The translations under genes were made by a program, and so were the position numbers. This document shows positions 10,246-19,723 of a DNA stretch of 64,000 nt, one piece after another. Source of the stretch: Vibrio ordalii ATCC 33509. Lineage in GTDB: Bacteria; Pseudomonadota; Gammaproteobacteria; Enterobacterales; Vibrionaceae. Location of the stretch: contig AEZC01000172.1 in the NCBI GenBank assembly GCA_000257205.1, positions 1-64,000 of the forward strand. The letters run 5' to 3'. The number at the start of each line of letters is the position of its first letter. Position 1 is the first letter of the stretch. The notes under the pieces are model-generated. The model was not told where the DNA came from, ran no database searches, and saw nothing but the letters and a program-made list of their open reading frames with translations.

Positions 10246-11526
10246 ATGAATGTTCGCGCAGCTGCGGCTAACGTGTTGTTTCAAGTGGTTGATAAAGGCC
10301 ACTCACTTTCTCACGCACTTCCTGCGGCGCAAAAAACCATCCGCCCAAGAGACCACGCTCTGTTGCAAGAGATCTGTTATGGGGCTTTGCGTTATTTGCC
10401 TCGTTTGGAATCAATTGCCAATGAGCTAATGGACAACCCACTGAAAGGGAAAAAGCGGGTTTTTCACCATCTTATTTTAGTTGGCATCTACCAGTTGAGT
10501 TTTATGCGCATTCCCGCTCACGCCGCAGTAGCCGAGACGGTTGAAGGCACCAAAACATTGCGCGGTGAAAATTTAGGTGGGCTCATCAACGCCGTATTGC
10601 GCAACTACTTGCGCGATCAAGAAGCACTGGACGCTATCGCCGTTAGCCACAACGCAGGCAAATATGGCCACCCAAGTTGGCTACTTAAACTGTTACAACA
10701 AGCGTACCCAGAACAGTGGGAAACGGTTGTGCAAGCCAACAACCAAAAAGCGCCAATGTGGTTACGCGTCAACCGTCAGCACCACACTCGTGATGAATAT
10801 CTTGCACTACTAGCTAGCGAAAATATCGAGTGCAGCGTGCACTCTCACGCCGCCGACGCAATAAAACTCGCTGTACCTTGCGATGTAACGCTTTTACCCG
10901 GTTTTGATCGTGGTTGGGTATCGGTGCAAGATGCCGCTGCGCAGCTAGCGATTGACTACCTTCAACCTAAAGCAGGCGAGCTGATTTTAGATTGCTGCGC
11001 CGCCCCAGGGGGTAAAACCGCGCACATCCTGGAGCACACACATGATACTGAAGTGGTTGCGATTGACAGCGATGCAACCCGCCTTGAACGCGTCTATGAC
11101 AACTTGGAACGCCTGCAACTTCGCGCTGATGTGATCTGCGGTGATGCTCGTTATCCTGAAGAGTGGTGGCATGGCGAACAGTTTGACCGAATTTTATTAG
11201 ATGCACCTTGCTCTGCCACTGGGGTTATTCGCCGTCATCCAGACATCAAATGGCTACGTCGTGGTAGCGATATTGAGGCATTGGCTCAATTACAAAGCGA
11301 AATACTGGACGCAATGTGGAAGCAATTAAAAGTCGGTGGCACTATGGTTTACGCAACCTGCTCAGTCACTCCACAAGAAAACAGCTTGCAGGTCAAAGCC
11401 TTCTTAGAACGAACTCATAACGCTCAATTAGTGGGTTCCGATCGTGAGCAGCCGGGGCGTCAGATACTCCCCGGAGAAGAAGATATGGACGGTTTTTACT
11501 ACGCAGTATTAACCAAACAAGCGTAA
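10246..11526 (+). CDS. rsmB: 16S rRNA m5C967 methyltransferase
   Basis: A 426-residue RsmB (Sun/Fmu) that methylates C967 of 16S rRNA with S-adenosylmethionine. An N-terminal NusB-like RNA-binding domain (about 1-140) is followed by a Rossmann methyltransferase. SAM-binding [14 protein letters not shown] (about residue 250), the [18 protein letters not shown] motif and [11 protein letters not shown] carry the two cysteines used for catalysis and release. It follows def-fmt in the usual order def-fmt-rsmB-trkA. Confidence 0.96.
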   Translation: MNVRAAAANVLFQVVDKGHSLSHALPAAQKTIRPRDHALLQEICYGALRYLPRLESIANELMDNPLKGKKRVFHHLILVGIYQLSFMRIPAHAAVAETVEGTKTLRGENLGGLINAVLRNYLRDQEALDAIAVSHNAGKYGHPSWLLKLLQQAYPEQWETVVQANNQKAPMWLRVNRQHHTRDEYLALLASENIECSVHSHAADAIKLAVPCDVTLLPGFDRGWVSVQDAAAQLAIDYLQPKAGELILDCCAAPGGKTAHILEHTHDTEVVAIDSDATRLERVYDNLERLQLRADVICGDARYPEEWWHGEQFDRILLDAPCSATGVIRRHPDIKWLRRGSDIEALAQLQSEILDAMWKQLKVGGTMVYATCSVTPQENSLQVKAFLERTHNAQLVGSDREQPGRQILPGEEDMDGFYYAVLTKQA

Positions 11527-11540
11527 ATTCGACGCACATT

Positions 11541-11562
11541 GGCAGCATTATTGCTGCCTTTT
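11541..11562 (+). terminator. Weak terminator between rsmB and trkA
   Basis: A seven-base-pair stem, GGCAGCA (11541-11547) and TGCTGCC (11552-11558), is followed by only four T residues. Termination is probably partial, so some transcripts may continue into trkA. Confidence 0.45.
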
Positions 11563-11602
11563 CAGTGGCCGATATTCGGCAGGTAGCAAAAGAGAACAGA
11601 GT

Positions 11603-12979
11603 ATGAAAATCATTATTCTTGGTGCAGGTCAGGTCGGTGGCACACTGGCAGAAAACTTGGTCGGCGAGAACAATGACATCACCATTGTCGACAAAAATAG
11701 TGATCGCTTGCGCGAGCTGCAAGACAAGTACGATTTGCGGGTGATTAATGGTCATGCCAGCCACCCTGATGTACTGCGTGAAGCGGGCGCACAGGACGCA
11801 GACATGCTGGTTGCGGTCACCAATACCGACGAAACCAACATGGCAGCATGTCAGGTGGCATTCTCTTTGTTTAATACGCCCAATCGAATTGCGCGTATTC
11901 GTTCTCCTGAATATCTGCTTGAAAAAGAGACGTTGTTTCAGTCAGGTGCAATCCCGGTGGATCACCTCATTGCCCCTGAAGAGCTAGTGACGAGCTATAT
12001 TGAACGGTTGATCCAATACCCTGGCGCACTGCAAGTGGTGAGTTTTGCCGAAGAAAAAGTAAGTCTAGTGGCCGTGAAAGCCTACTACGGCGGGCCACTG
12101 GTTGGTAATGCCATCTCTGCGCTACGTGAACACATGCCACACATTGATACCCGCGTCGCAGCCATTTTCCGCCAAGGTCGGCCAATTCGCCCGCAAGGCA
12201 CCACCATTATTGAAGCTGACGATGAAGTGTTCTTCGTGGCAGCCAGTAATCATATTCGCTCGGTCATGAGTGAGCTACAGCGGCTGGAAAAAACCTATCG
12301 CCGTATCATGATTGTTGGCGGGGGTAACATTGGGGCAAGCTTAGCCAAACGTTTAGAGCACAACTACAGCGTTAAACTGATTGAGCGTAATTACCCACGT
12401 GCAGAGCAGTTATCGGAAGAGTTAGAAAACACCATTGTATTTTGTGGTGATGCTGCGGACCAAGAGCTGCTAGCCGAAGAGAACATCGACCAAGTCGATG
12501 TATTTATTGTGCTGACTAACGAAGATGAAACCAACATCATGTCGGCCATGCTCGCTAAACGTATGGGCGCGAAAAAAGTGATGGTACTTATCCAGCGTGG
12601 CGCATATGTCGACCTCGTACAAGGCGGCGTGATTGATGTCGCGATTTCACCCCAACAAGCCACCATTTCCGCACTACTGACTCACGTACGTCGTGCTGAT
12701 ATCGTCAACGTCTCTTCGCTACGCCGTGGCGCGGCTGAAGCGATTGAGGCAATTGCACATGGCGATCAAAACACCTCTAAAGTGGTCGGACGCGCAGTGG
12801 GTGATATTAAACTACCACCAGGCACAACCATTGGCGCGATTGTGCGCGGCGAAGAGGTGTTAATCGCCCATGACCGCACCATTATCGAGCAAGATGATCA
12901 CGTGGTGATGTTCTTAGTGGATAAAAAGTACGTGACCGATGTAGAAACCTTGTTCCAACCTAGCCCATTCTTCCTATAG
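11603..12979 (+). CDS. trkA: Trk potassium uptake regulator TrkA
   Basis: A 458-residue cytoplasmic NAD-binding subunit that gates TrkH. It has two RCK-type repeats, each with a Rossmann motif: [15 protein letters not shown] at residues 4-18 and [15 protein letters not shown] at about 237-251, each followed by a TrkA-C domain (about 140-220 and 370-455). Twelve bases separate it from trkH, which encodes its channel partner. Length equals E. coli TrkA. Confidence 0.96.
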   Translation: MKIIILGAGQVGGTLAENLVGENNDITIVDKNSDRLRELQDKYDLRVINGHASHPDVLREAGAQDADMLVAVTNTDETNMAACQVAFSLFNTPNRIARIRSPEYLLEKETLFQSGAIPVDHLIAPEELVTSYIERLIQYPGALQVVSFAEEKVSLVAVKAYYGGPLVGNAISALREHMPHIDTRVAAIFRQGRPIRPQGTTIIEADDEVFFVAASNHIRSVMSELQRLEKTYRRIMIVGGGNIGASLAKRLEHNYSVKLIERNYPRAEQLSEELENTIVFCGDAADQELLAEENIDQVDVFIVLTNEDETNIMSAMLAKRMGAKKVMVLIQRGAYVDLVQGGVIDVAISPQQATISALLTHVRRADIVNVSSLRRGAAEAIEAIAHGDQNTSKVVGRAVGDIKLPPGTTIGAIVRGEEVLIAHDRTIIEQDDHVVMFLVDKKYVTDVETLFQPSPFFL

Positions 12980-12991
12980 GTCACTGGCGTC

Positions 12992-14437
12992 ATGCTGAAT
13001 TTACGCCCCATTTCATTCGTTATAGGACTCGTGCTGTCTAAGCTTGCCCTATTTATGTATGTACCGACACTGGTGGCTTTTTTTACCGGTACCGGTGGCT
13101 TCCTTGATTTTGCTCAAGCGGTCATCATCACTCATATTGTCGCCTTTATCTGCTTAAGCTTAGGGCGTACCGCGCACTTTAAGCTCAGCGTGCGCGATAT
13201 GTTTCTCATCACCAGTTTAGTGTGGACGGTTGCCAGTGCTTTCGCGGCGCTCCCTTTCGTCTTTATCAACCACATCAGCTTTACCGACGCCTACTTTGAA
13301 ACCATGTCAGGGCTAACAACTACAGGTTCAACGGTACTCAGTGGCCTGGATAATATGCCGCCCAGCATCTTGTTATGGCGTTCTATCCTGCAATGGCTTG
13401 GTGGGGTTGGGTTTATCGTAATGGCGGTAGCGGTATTACCAATGCTTAATGTGGGTGGGATGAAATTGTTCCAAACCGAATCATCTGATTGGTCCGATAA
13501 AAGTAGCCCACGCGCCAAAACTGTCGCGAAAAATATTGTGCTGGTCTATTTGGTGCTGACCTTACTGTGCTTGATTGGCTATATCCTCACTGGTATGACG
13601 TTTTTTGAAGCAATCAACCACTCGTTCACCACCTTATCAACTGGCGGATATTCCACCTCCGATGGTTCGATGAACCACTTTTCAAATGGTGCGCATTGGG
13701 TAGCAACGCTGTTTATGTTTTTGGGGGGCTTGCCCTTTCTACTGTTTGTCGCCGCAGCACGTAAACAAAATATCAAAGTGATCATAAAAGACGCACAAGT
13801 TCGCGGATTTGCTTATCTTTTCTTAATTGCCAGTCTCATCATTGCATTGTGGCTGAATCTCAAACTAGGCTACCACTGGCTGGATGCCCTGCGAGTGGCG
13901 ATGTTTAATATCGTTTCAGTGGTCACCACCACAGGTTACGGTTTAGAAGATTTTACCGCTTGGGGCGCACTGCCAAGTACACTGTTCATCTTCTTAATGG
14001 CAGCTGGAGCCTGCTCCGGCTCAACCTCTGGCGGGATTAAAGTATTCCGCTTCCAAATTGCGATGACGCTGCTCAATAAACAAATTATGAAGTTGGTTCA
14101 TCCCTCGGGCATTTTTGTACAGCGCTATAATAATCGTCCGGTTAATGATGATATTGTTCGCTCTGTTGTGGCTTTTGGTTTGACCTTTTTCATCACTGTC
14201 ATAGCTATAGCCGGCACGCTCAGTGCAATGGGCCTTGACCCTGTCACCAGCATTTCAGGTTCCATCACCGCAGTGGCCAACGTTGGTCCTGGAATGGGCT
14301 CGGTGATTGGCCCAACGGGTAATTTCGCACCACTGCCTGACGCAGCAAAGTGGGTTCTGAGCTTAGGAATGTTGATGGGGCGTTTAGAAATTTTGACGAT
14401 TATCGTTCTGTTTTTTCCTGCATTTTGGCGACGTTAA
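12992..14437 (+). CDS. trkH: Trk potassium uptake channel subunit TrkH
   Basis: A 481-residue inner-membrane channel subunit of the TrkH/KtrB superfamily with four M1-P-M2 repeats. The selectivity-filter segments are visible as SGLTTTGSTVL, STGGYST, SVVTTTGYG and AVANVGPGMG, each with the conserved glycine. It works with TrkA for potassium uptake driven by the membrane potential or proton gradient. It follows trkA in an operon and converges on the hemolysin III family gene. Confidence 0.96.
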   Translation: MLNLRPISFVIGLVLSKLALFMYVPTLVAFFTGTGGFLDFAQAVIITHIVAFICLSLGRTAHFKLSVRDMFLITSLVWTVASAFAALPFVFINHISFTDAYFETMSGLTTTGSTVLSGLDNMPPSILLWRSILQWLGGVGFIVMAVAVLPMLNVGGMKLFQTESSDWSDKSSPRAKTVAKNIVLVYLVLTLLCLIGYILTGMTFFEAINHSFTTLSTGGYSTSDGSMNHFSNGAHWVATLFMFLGGLPFLLFVAAARKQNIKVIIKDAQVRGFAYLFLIASLIIALWLNLKLGYHWLDALRVAMFNIVSVVTTTGYGLEDFTAWGALPSTLFIFLMAAGACSGSTSGGIKVFRFQIAMTLLNKQIMKLVHPSGIFVQRYNNRPVNDDIVRSVVAFGLTFFITVIAIAGTLSAMGLDPVTSISGSITAVANVGPGMGSVIGPTGNFAPLPDAAKWVLSLGMLMGRLEILTIIVLFFPAFWRR

Positions 14438-14518
14438 ATGAATATACAACTGGTTATGATGATGCTGGTCGCTATCTATCACCACCAGCTAGGCGAACAT
14501 CGAACGCATTGAGATGCG

Positions 14519-15178
14519 TTAAGCGCTTACAGGGTGAACAAAAAGATAAACCGCAAAAAAGTGACAAGCACTGCCACCTAGCACGAATAAATGCCAAATC
14601 GCATGGTTATAGGGAATGCGTTTCGCTACATAAAAAGTTACCCCGAGCGAATAGATCAAACCACCAACGGCGAGTAGCACCAAACCACCGACCTCAATAT
14701 TGAGAGCCAGTTGGTAGATCACAACCAAGGATAACCACCCCATCGCCAGATAAGTGACTAGTGAGAACTTTTTAAAACGGTAGACAAAGGCAATTTTCAT
14801 GATGATGCCGAGCAGCGCCAACAACCAAATCACCACCATAAGCCCTATCGCCAAAGGTGTGCGAAGGCTAACCAACAAAAAGGGTGTGTAACTTCCGGCA
14901 ATCAGTAGATAAATGGCACAGTGATCAAACGTTTTTAACCAGCGCTTGGCTTTCGGTGTCGCAACGGAGTGATAGAGCGTTGAAGCAAGGAATAACGCTA
15001 TCATGCTGCCACCATAGAGACTCATGCTGATATAAGTCAATGCATCGGCCTGCGCACTTGTTGCCTTGATCAGCAGCAAGACTAAACCGACAAAACTAAG
15101 CAATAACCCCAAACCATGACTCAGTGCATTCGCCCGTTCTTCACCAGCACTATAGCCGTCATTGTCAACAGCAGACAT
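14519..15178 (-). CDS. Hemolysin III / YqfA family membrane protein
   Basis: A 219-residue protein of the PAQR-like hemolysin III (TrhA/YqfA) family with about seven transmembrane helices. Family residues include [16 protein letters not shown] near the start, STLYHS (about residue 65), [17 protein letters not shown] and the C-terminal [15 protein letters not shown]. The conserved Ser/His/Asp set is typical of these putative metal-dependent hydrolases. E. coli YqfA is linked to membrane homeostasis; true haemolysis is doubtful. ATG 15178 has a TGGTG site; an ATG three codons upstream does not. Confidence 0.88.
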   Translation of the reverse strand: MSAVDNDGYSAGEERANALSHGLGLLLSFVGLVLLLIKATSAQADALTYISMSLYGGSMIALFLASTLYHSVATPKAKRWLKTFDHCAIYLLIAGSYTPFLLVSLRTPLAIGLMVVIWLLALLGIIMKIAFVYRFKKFSLVTYLAMGWLSLVVIYQLALNIEVGGLVLLAVGGLIYSLGVTFYVAKRIPYNHAIWHLFVLGGSACHFFAVYLFVHPVSA

Positions 15179-15657
15179 AAACACCATACCAAAAGCAATA
15201 AAATGTGGGCTTAGTATTGCACACCTCAGCTTACAGTTGTAAGCCTAAATACAAATTTCGTAACGAAACGGGTATCAAGGAGAGCGATAAATCGCGAGTT
15301 TTTTGTAAACGACATAGGTACCTCCTATTTAACAAAACGCGATGTAATGCCGATCAGATGACAAACTCAATCAAGTATCACACTCAATTTTAGGCTTTAT
15401 TTGCTGTAATATTCATTTCAATAATCGTTCAACTATCGATCAATTCAAAACTTGGTGCTAATCTAACTACGATATGAAAGCATATCGTTATTCCTGAATC
15501 ATTATTTGGATTGGCGAGAGCCAGAAGAGCCTCCCTTCAATTATGAAGCTCAACTCATGGTGATTCAGGCCATTAGATTGGCAATGGATGTGCCTGACCG
15601 TTAGGTTAATGAATGCGCCCAACAGCTGTCAGGTTTTCGCACACAAACCGTAGTGCA
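15179..15657. other. Spacer with a possible gene remnant
   Basis: No complete gene is visible in this stretch of nearly 480 bases. From about 15469 to 15603 one plus-strand frame reads as protein-like sequence (for example DWREPEEPPFNYEAQL, then VIQAIRLAMDVPDR) between an in-frame TAA and TAG, with no good start or ribosome site. It could be the remains of a decayed gene. A 62-codon ATG frame at 15205-15393 has odd composition and no ribosome site. Confidence 0.35.
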
Positions 15658-15780
15658 ATGCGTCGTCGTAGTGGTTTTGCTGCTGCTCCGACCGCAAAAA
15701 AAGTCGCTCCAGCAATGACTTTAGTTGAAAAAAATGCCCTTACTGCATCGAGCACAACTAATGTTGTTCAGGCAGCATAA
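15658..15780 (+). CDS. Possible 40-residue basic peptide, unrecognised
   Basis: An ATG frame of 40 codons begins MRRRSGFAAAPTAKKVAPAM and ends NVVQAA, directly before a strong terminator at 15783-15811. The peptide has a basic, Ala-rich first half and resembles no family I know. No convincing ribosome site lies before the ATG. The terminator shows that something is transcribed rightward here; the product may be this peptide or a non-coding RNA. Coding status is uncertain. Confidence 0.3.
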   Translation: MRRRSGFAAAPTAKKVAPAMTLVEKNALTASSTTNVVQAA

Positions 15781-15782
15781 TT

Positions 15783-15816
15783 AAAAAGCGCAGCTAAACC
15801 CTGCGCTTTTTCTTTG
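15783..15816 (+). terminator. Strong Rho-independent terminator before yihD
   Basis: An eleven-base-pair stem, AAAAAGCGCAG (15783-15793) and CTGCGCTTTTT (15801-15811), has a seven-base loop and continues into a T-rich tract. It ends whatever transcript crosses 15658-15780. Confidence 0.85.
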
Positions 15817-15887
15817 CACCCAATTGGACTTCAATCCGCAATTTGATACCTTTACTCAAAATACTTATAAAAATTGGGGAAAAGAGA

Positions 15888-16154
15888 ATGCAATGCCATC
15901 GAATTGAAGAGCTAATTGAACTACTTGCGCCTGAATGGCAAAAAGATCAGCAGCTCAACTTAATACAATTCATCACCAAACTGGCTCAAGAGGCGGGTTA
16001 TAAAGGGCCATTAGAAGCGCTTACAGATGATGTATTGATCTACCATCTAAAAATGCGCAACAGCGCTAAAGATGAAATGATTCCGGGCCTGAAGAAAGAT
16101 CAGGAAGATGATTTTAAAACGGCCATTTTACGCGCGCGCGGCATTATCAAATAG
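15888..16154 (+). CDS. yihD: YihD family protein (DUF1040)
   Basis: An 88-residue protein that lines up with E. coli YihD along its whole length. Shared segments include [23 protein letters not shown], and [14 protein letters not shown] at the C-terminus. The function is unknown. The frame is open 15 codons upstream, but ATG 15888 is preceded by GGGGAAAAGAG and gives the family N-terminus [13 protein letters not shown]. In E. coli yihD also precedes srkA and dsbA; here ccoG lies between them. Confidence 0.92.
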   Translation: MQCHRIEELIELLAPEWQKDQQLNLIQFITKLAQEAGYKGPLEALTDDVLIYHLKMRNSAKDEMIPGLKKDQEDDFKTAILRARGIIK

Positions 16155-16172
16155 TATCCTTTATCGAGACTT

Positions 16173-16197
16173 AAGCGACCTTCTAGGTCGCTTTTTT
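16173..16197 (+). terminator. Terminator of yihD
   Basis: AAGCGACC (16173-16180), a short loop, GGTCGCTT, then a run of T residues: a classical Rho-independent terminator 19 bases after the yihD stop. Confidence 0.85.
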
Positions 16198-16407
16198 ATT
16201 ATTCACGGCAAAGATTAGGAGTTGAGGCTTTATTGTTAAAGGTTGATAGTGTTAAAGAAATAAAATTGTTATTGACGTTATACTGGTTGCTTAACCAATA
16301 TTTAGATAACAATGATTTCTCTTTTAAACACTAAAAAGAGAAAACAGCAATGTCTCAGAGTGTGAACCAATAGAAATCACACCTTACAGCCCAAAAAGGA
16401 TCATTTC

Positions 16408-17826
16408 ATGAGTCAGGACAAAATCGATATAAAGGATGTGACTCCTAAAATATTCAACCCCAAAACTCACAAAGGCAACGGTGACCGTTTTAACCCCAGC
16501 AACCGTATTTATGTGCGCGAAAGTCAAGGTACTTATCAACAACTCCGCCGTTATGGCGGCTGGTTTTTATTACTGCTTTTTACTTTGGTACCGTGGATCT
16601 CTTATGGTGATCGTCAAGCAATTTTGCTCGATATCGGCCACCAGCAATTTAACTTTTTCGGCACCACACTTTATCCACAAGACCTCACTCTACTTGCCCT
16701 GTTATTTATGATTGCGGCATTCGGCCTGTTTTTTATTACCACCTTTCTTGGCCGTGTCTGGTGTGGCTATCTTTGCCCGCAAACCGTATGGACATTTATC
16801 TACATTTGGTTTGAAGAAAAACTCGAAGGCGCCGCCAATAAACGCCGCAAGCAGGACTCAGTAAAACTCACAGCCAATCTTGCGATAAGAAAAGCCATCA
16901 AACACATTGCTTGGCTGGCGATTGCACTCGGTACTGGTTTTACTTTTGTCGGCTATTTCGTCCCGGTACGCGAACTCGTGGTGAATTTTTTCACACTCGA
17001 TGAAAGCTTCTGGCCCGTCTTCTGGGTACTCTTTTTCACCCTTTGTACTTACGGCAATGCAGGCTGGATGCGATCAATTGTCTGCATCCATATGTGCCCT
17101 TATGCGCGTTTTCAGTCTGCGATGTTTGATAAAGATACCTTTATCGTCGGCTATGACAGCAAACGCGGTGAAACTCGCGGGCCACGTGCACGTAAAGCCG
17201 ATCACAAAGCACTCGGTTTAGGTGACTGCATTGATTGTGATTTGTGCGTACAAGTGTGTCCGACTGGCATCGATATTCGTGATGGCTTGCAGTACGAATG
17301 CATTAACTGCGGCGCTTGTATTGATGCGTGCGATACCACGATGGAACGTATGGGCTATGAAAAAGGGCTCATCAGCTATACCACGGAGCACCGCCTCTCC
17401 GGTCACCACACTAAAATATTGCGCCCCAAATTACTTGGCTATGGCGCTGTGCTACTAATGATGTGTGGCCTTTTTGTGGCACAAGTGGCCAGTGTTGATC
17501 CGGTCGGCTTGAGTGTATTGCGTGATAGAAACCAGCTATTTAAAACCAACAGCAATGGTGAAATTGAGAACACTTACACCTTGAAAGTCATCAATAAAAC
17601 TCAGCAAACGCAAGAGTATAAGCTTGACATGAAAGGACTATCGGACGTCTCTTGGTATGGTAAACAGACCATCCAAGTTAAACCAGGAGAGGTATTGAAC
17701 CTACCAACCAGCCTTGGCGTCGCTCCTGACAAACTCAGCTCTCCTGTAGCGACGATTCAGTTTATACTCACGGACAGTAACCAATTCACGATAGAAGTTG
17801 AGAGCCGGTTTATTAATAAACTCTAA
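16408..17826 (+). CDS. ccoG: Cytochrome c oxidase accessory protein CcoG (RdxA/FixG)
   Basis: A 472-residue inner-membrane polyferredoxin. The family is needed for assembly of cbb3 oxidase, where it helps reduce copper. Transmembrane helices lie at about residues 50-68, 90-112, 165-185, 205-220 and 346-363. CGYLCPQT and CIHMCPYARFQ are the membrane-side cysteine motifs, and two ferredoxin clusters, CIDCDLCVQVCP (about 274) and CINCGACIDAC (about 295), bind [4Fe-4S]. A C-terminal Ig-like domain (FixG type) spans about 375-470. AAAAGGA upstream marks the start. No cbb3 subunit gene is nearby, so it is detached from its usual partners. Confidence 0.94.
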   Translation: MSQDKIDIKDVTPKIFNPKTHKGNGDRFNPSNRIYVRESQGTYQQLRRYGGWFLLLLFTLVPWISYGDRQAILLDIGHQQFNFFGTTLYPQDLTLLALLFMIAAFGLFFITTFLGRVWCGYLCPQTVWTFIYIWFEEKLEGAANKRRKQDSVKLTANLAIRKAIKHIAWLAIALGTGFTFVGYFVPVRELVVNFFTLDESFWPVFWVLFFTLCTYGNAGWMRSIVCIHMCPYARFQSAMFDKDTFIVGYDSKRGETRGPRARKADHKALGLGDCIDCDLCVQVCPTGIDIRDGLQYECINCGACIDACDTTMERMGYEKGLISYTTEHRLSGHHTKILRPKLLGYGAVLLMMCGLFVAQVASVDPVGLSVLRDRNQLFKTNSNGEIENTYTLKVINKTQQTQEYKLDMKGLSDVSWYGKQTIQVKPGEVLNLPTSLGVAPDKLSSPVATIQFILTDSNQFTIEVESRFINKL

Positions 17827-17841
17827 CTTCGTAACGAATGG

Positions 17842-17868
17842 AAAAGGGCTCAGTAATGGGCCCTTTTT
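17842..17868 (+). terminator. Terminator of ccoG, abutting the srkA start
   Basis: AAAAGGGC (17842-17849) and GCCCTTTT (17860-17867) form an eight-pair stem with a T tract. Its last T lies only four bases before the srkA ATG at 17873, in the place where a ribosome site would be. Confidence 0.75.
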
Positions 17869-17872
17869 AATC

Positions 17873-18859
17873 ATGACCAAAGCTTCTTTCCATTTTGATG
17901 CACTCACCCCTGATACCATGTGGTATGCCTTAGAAAGCATCGGCATTCGTGCTGAATCAGGATTTCTGGCACTCAACAGTTATGAAAACCGCGTTTATCA
18001 ATTCATCGATGAAGAGCGCCAACGTTATGTGGTGAAATTCTATCGACCTCAGCGCTGGAGTGTTGAGCAAATTCAAGAGGAGCACGATTTCACACGCGAG
18101 CTGTACGCGGCGGAAATTCCGATTGCTGAACCATTACTCATCAACGGGGCAACCTTACATAACTATCAGGGCTATCATTTCGCGCTGTTTACCAGTGTGG
18201 GGGGGCGGCAGTTTGAAGTGGACAATATGGACCAATTAGAAGGCGTGGGCCGATTTCTTGGACGCATTCATCACATCAGTGCCACTCGAACTTTTGTTCA
18301 TCGCCCGACCATCAGCTTAGATGAGTATCTTTATCAACCCAAACAGCTATTGGAAAATGCGTCCTTCATACCTCAGCACTTGCAAAATACCTTTTTCAGT
18401 GACTTATCGTTATTGATCAACAAAATTGAACAGCAATGGCCAGCAAAATCCTCGGCCATCCGCTTGCATGGTGATTGCCATCCAGGCAATATTTTGTGGC
18501 GAGATGGGCCCATGTTTGTCGATTTAGACGATGCTCGCAATGGACCTGCAGTGCAGGATTTGTGGATGCTACTCAATGGCGAATTGCAAGATAAGCGAAT
18601 GCAGTTGGACATTATCTTAGAGTCGTATCAAGAGTTTCACGATTTTAATCCAGCCGAATTGAAACTAATTGAACCATTACGCGGTCTACGAATGGTGCAT
18701 TATATGGCATGGTTAGCCAAACGATGGCAGGACCCTGCTTTTCCACTCGCCTTCCCTTGGTTTAATGACCCTAAATATTGGGAAAGCCAAGTGCTTGCGT
18801 TTAAAGAACAAATAGCAGCATTAGACGAGCCTACGCTCTCACTAATGCCACAATGGTAA
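17873..18859 (+). CDS. srkA: Stress response kinase A (YihE/RdoA)
   Basis: A 328-residue Ser/Thr protein kinase with an aminoglycoside-phosphotransferase-like fold, exactly as long as E. coli SrkA. SYENRVYQF and VVKFYRP (nucleotide-binding lysine) lie near residue 40-60, HGDCHPGNILW (about residue 200) is the catalytic loop and FVDLDDARNGPAVQDLW the metal-binding loop. In E. coli it counters stress-induced death. The frame is open 25 codons upstream into ccoG, but MTKASFHFDALTPDTM matches the family start. There is no clear ribosome site. Thirty bases separate it from dsbA, with which it is normally co-transcribed. Confidence 0.94.
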   Translation: MTKASFHFDALTPDTMWYALESIGIRAESGFLALNSYENRVYQFIDEERQRYVVKFYRPQRWSVEQIQEEHDFTRELYAAEIPIAEPLLINGATLHNYQGYHFALFTSVGGRQFEVDNMDQLEGVGRFLGRIHHISATRTFVHRPTISLDEYLYQPKQLLENASFIPQHLQNTFFSDLSLLINKIEQQWPAKSSAIRLHGDCHPGNILWRDGPMFVDLDDARNGPAVQDLWMLLNGELQDKRMQLDIILESYQEFHDFNPAELKLIEPLRGLRMVHYMAWLAKRWQDPAFPLAFPWFNDPKYWESQVLAFKEQIAALDEPTLSLMPQW

Positions 18860-18889
18860 GTCACCTTGAAGCAATAAATGGAGTACACA

Positions 18890-19489
18890 ATGAAGAAGCT
18901 GTTTGCACTGGTTGCAACCTTACTGCTGAGCTTATCGGCTCATGCGGCCCAATTTAAAGAAGGTGAGCATTATAAAGTGCTTGATCTTGAACCCTCTAAA
19001 AATCCAACCGTGACGGAGTTTTTCTCCTTTTACTGCCCACACTGCAATACCTTTGAGCCGATCATCGCCCAACTGAAAAAGCAGCTCCCACAAGGGGTGA
19101 CTCTGCAGAAAAACCATGTTTCTTTTATAGGTGGCTCTATGGGTAAATCAATGAGTAAAGCTTACGCCACCATGCTTGCCCTCAAAGTTGAAGACAAAAT
19201 GGTGCCCGTGATGTTTAACCGCATTCACACGATGCGTAAACCACCAAGAGATGATGCGGATCTACGCCAAATCTTCCTAGACGAAGGCATTGATGCGGCA
19301 AAATTTGATGCCGCTTTTAATGGTTTTGCCGTCGATTCAATGGTGCGCCGCTTTGACAAACAGTTCCAAGAAAGCGGTCTTTCAGGTGTCCCTGCTGTCA
19401 TGGTTAACAATCATTATTTGGTGCAGGGACAAGGTGTTAAATCGACCAATGAATACTTCGAACTGGTCAATTACCTACTGACCAAGTAA
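18890..19489 (+). CDS. dsbA: Periplasmic thiol:disulfide oxidoreductase DsbA
   Basis: A 199-residue exported oxidase that introduces disulfides into periplasmic proteins. The signal peptide is [19 protein letters not shown], cut before AQFKEG. The thioredoxin-like active site CPHC is in [11 protein letters not shown] (about residue 49) and the cis-proline loop is [10 protein letters not shown]. In Vibrio the homologue (TcpG) is needed for pilus and toxin folding. ATG 18890 is chosen over an in-frame ATG four codons earlier because it follows TGGAG and begins the signal peptide correctly. A strong terminator follows. Confidence 0.97.
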   Translation: MKKLFALVATLLLSLSAHAAQFKEGEHYKVLDLEPSKNPTVTEFFSFYCPHCNTFEPIIAQLKKQLPQGVTLQKNHVSFIGGSMGKSMSKAYATMLALKVEDKMVPVMFNRIHTMRKPPRDDADLRQIFLDEGIDAAKFDAAFNGFAVDSMVRRFDKQFQESGLSGVPAVMVNNHYLVQGQGVKSTNEYFELVNYLLTK

Positions 19490-19495
19490 TCATTC

Positions 19496-19527
19496 AAAAA
19501 TGAGGAGTAAAAGCTCCTCATTTTTTT
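19496..19527 (+). terminator. Terminator of srkA-dsbA
   Basis: AAAAATGAGGAG (19496-19507) and CTCCTCATTTTT pair across a six-base loop and run into seven T residues, seven bases after the dsbA stop. Confidence 0.9.
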
Positions 19528-19723
19528 ACTCAATCAAGTTCAACCTTGCAGCGCTTTCTCATACAACCAATATTGAAACACAAGCCATCGCAGCACAAAA
19601 CTGTGTATGCCTAAGACAAGGCTCACCCTTCATTCATAAAACGGTCAGATTAGTTTTATCGTGTCGTCATCCAAGTTTATTCATATACTTAACCACTATT
19701 CAATCAAAGTATGGAAACGCCTA

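Noticed and set aside
14350..14703. 117-codon plus-strand frame across the trkH end
   Set aside because: It overlaps trkH and the antisense of the hemolysin III family gene, with no ribosome site and unstructured basic composition.
15205..15393. 62-codon frame in the spacer after the hemolysin III family gene
   Set aside because: No ribosome site, unusual Lys/Asn/Cys composition and no hydrophobic or domain pattern; listed only as spacer.
16230..16300. Possible FNR site before ccoG
   Set aside because: TTGATAGTGTTAAAG has only one good half site; the other half does not match ATCAA, so anaerobic control is not supported by sequence.
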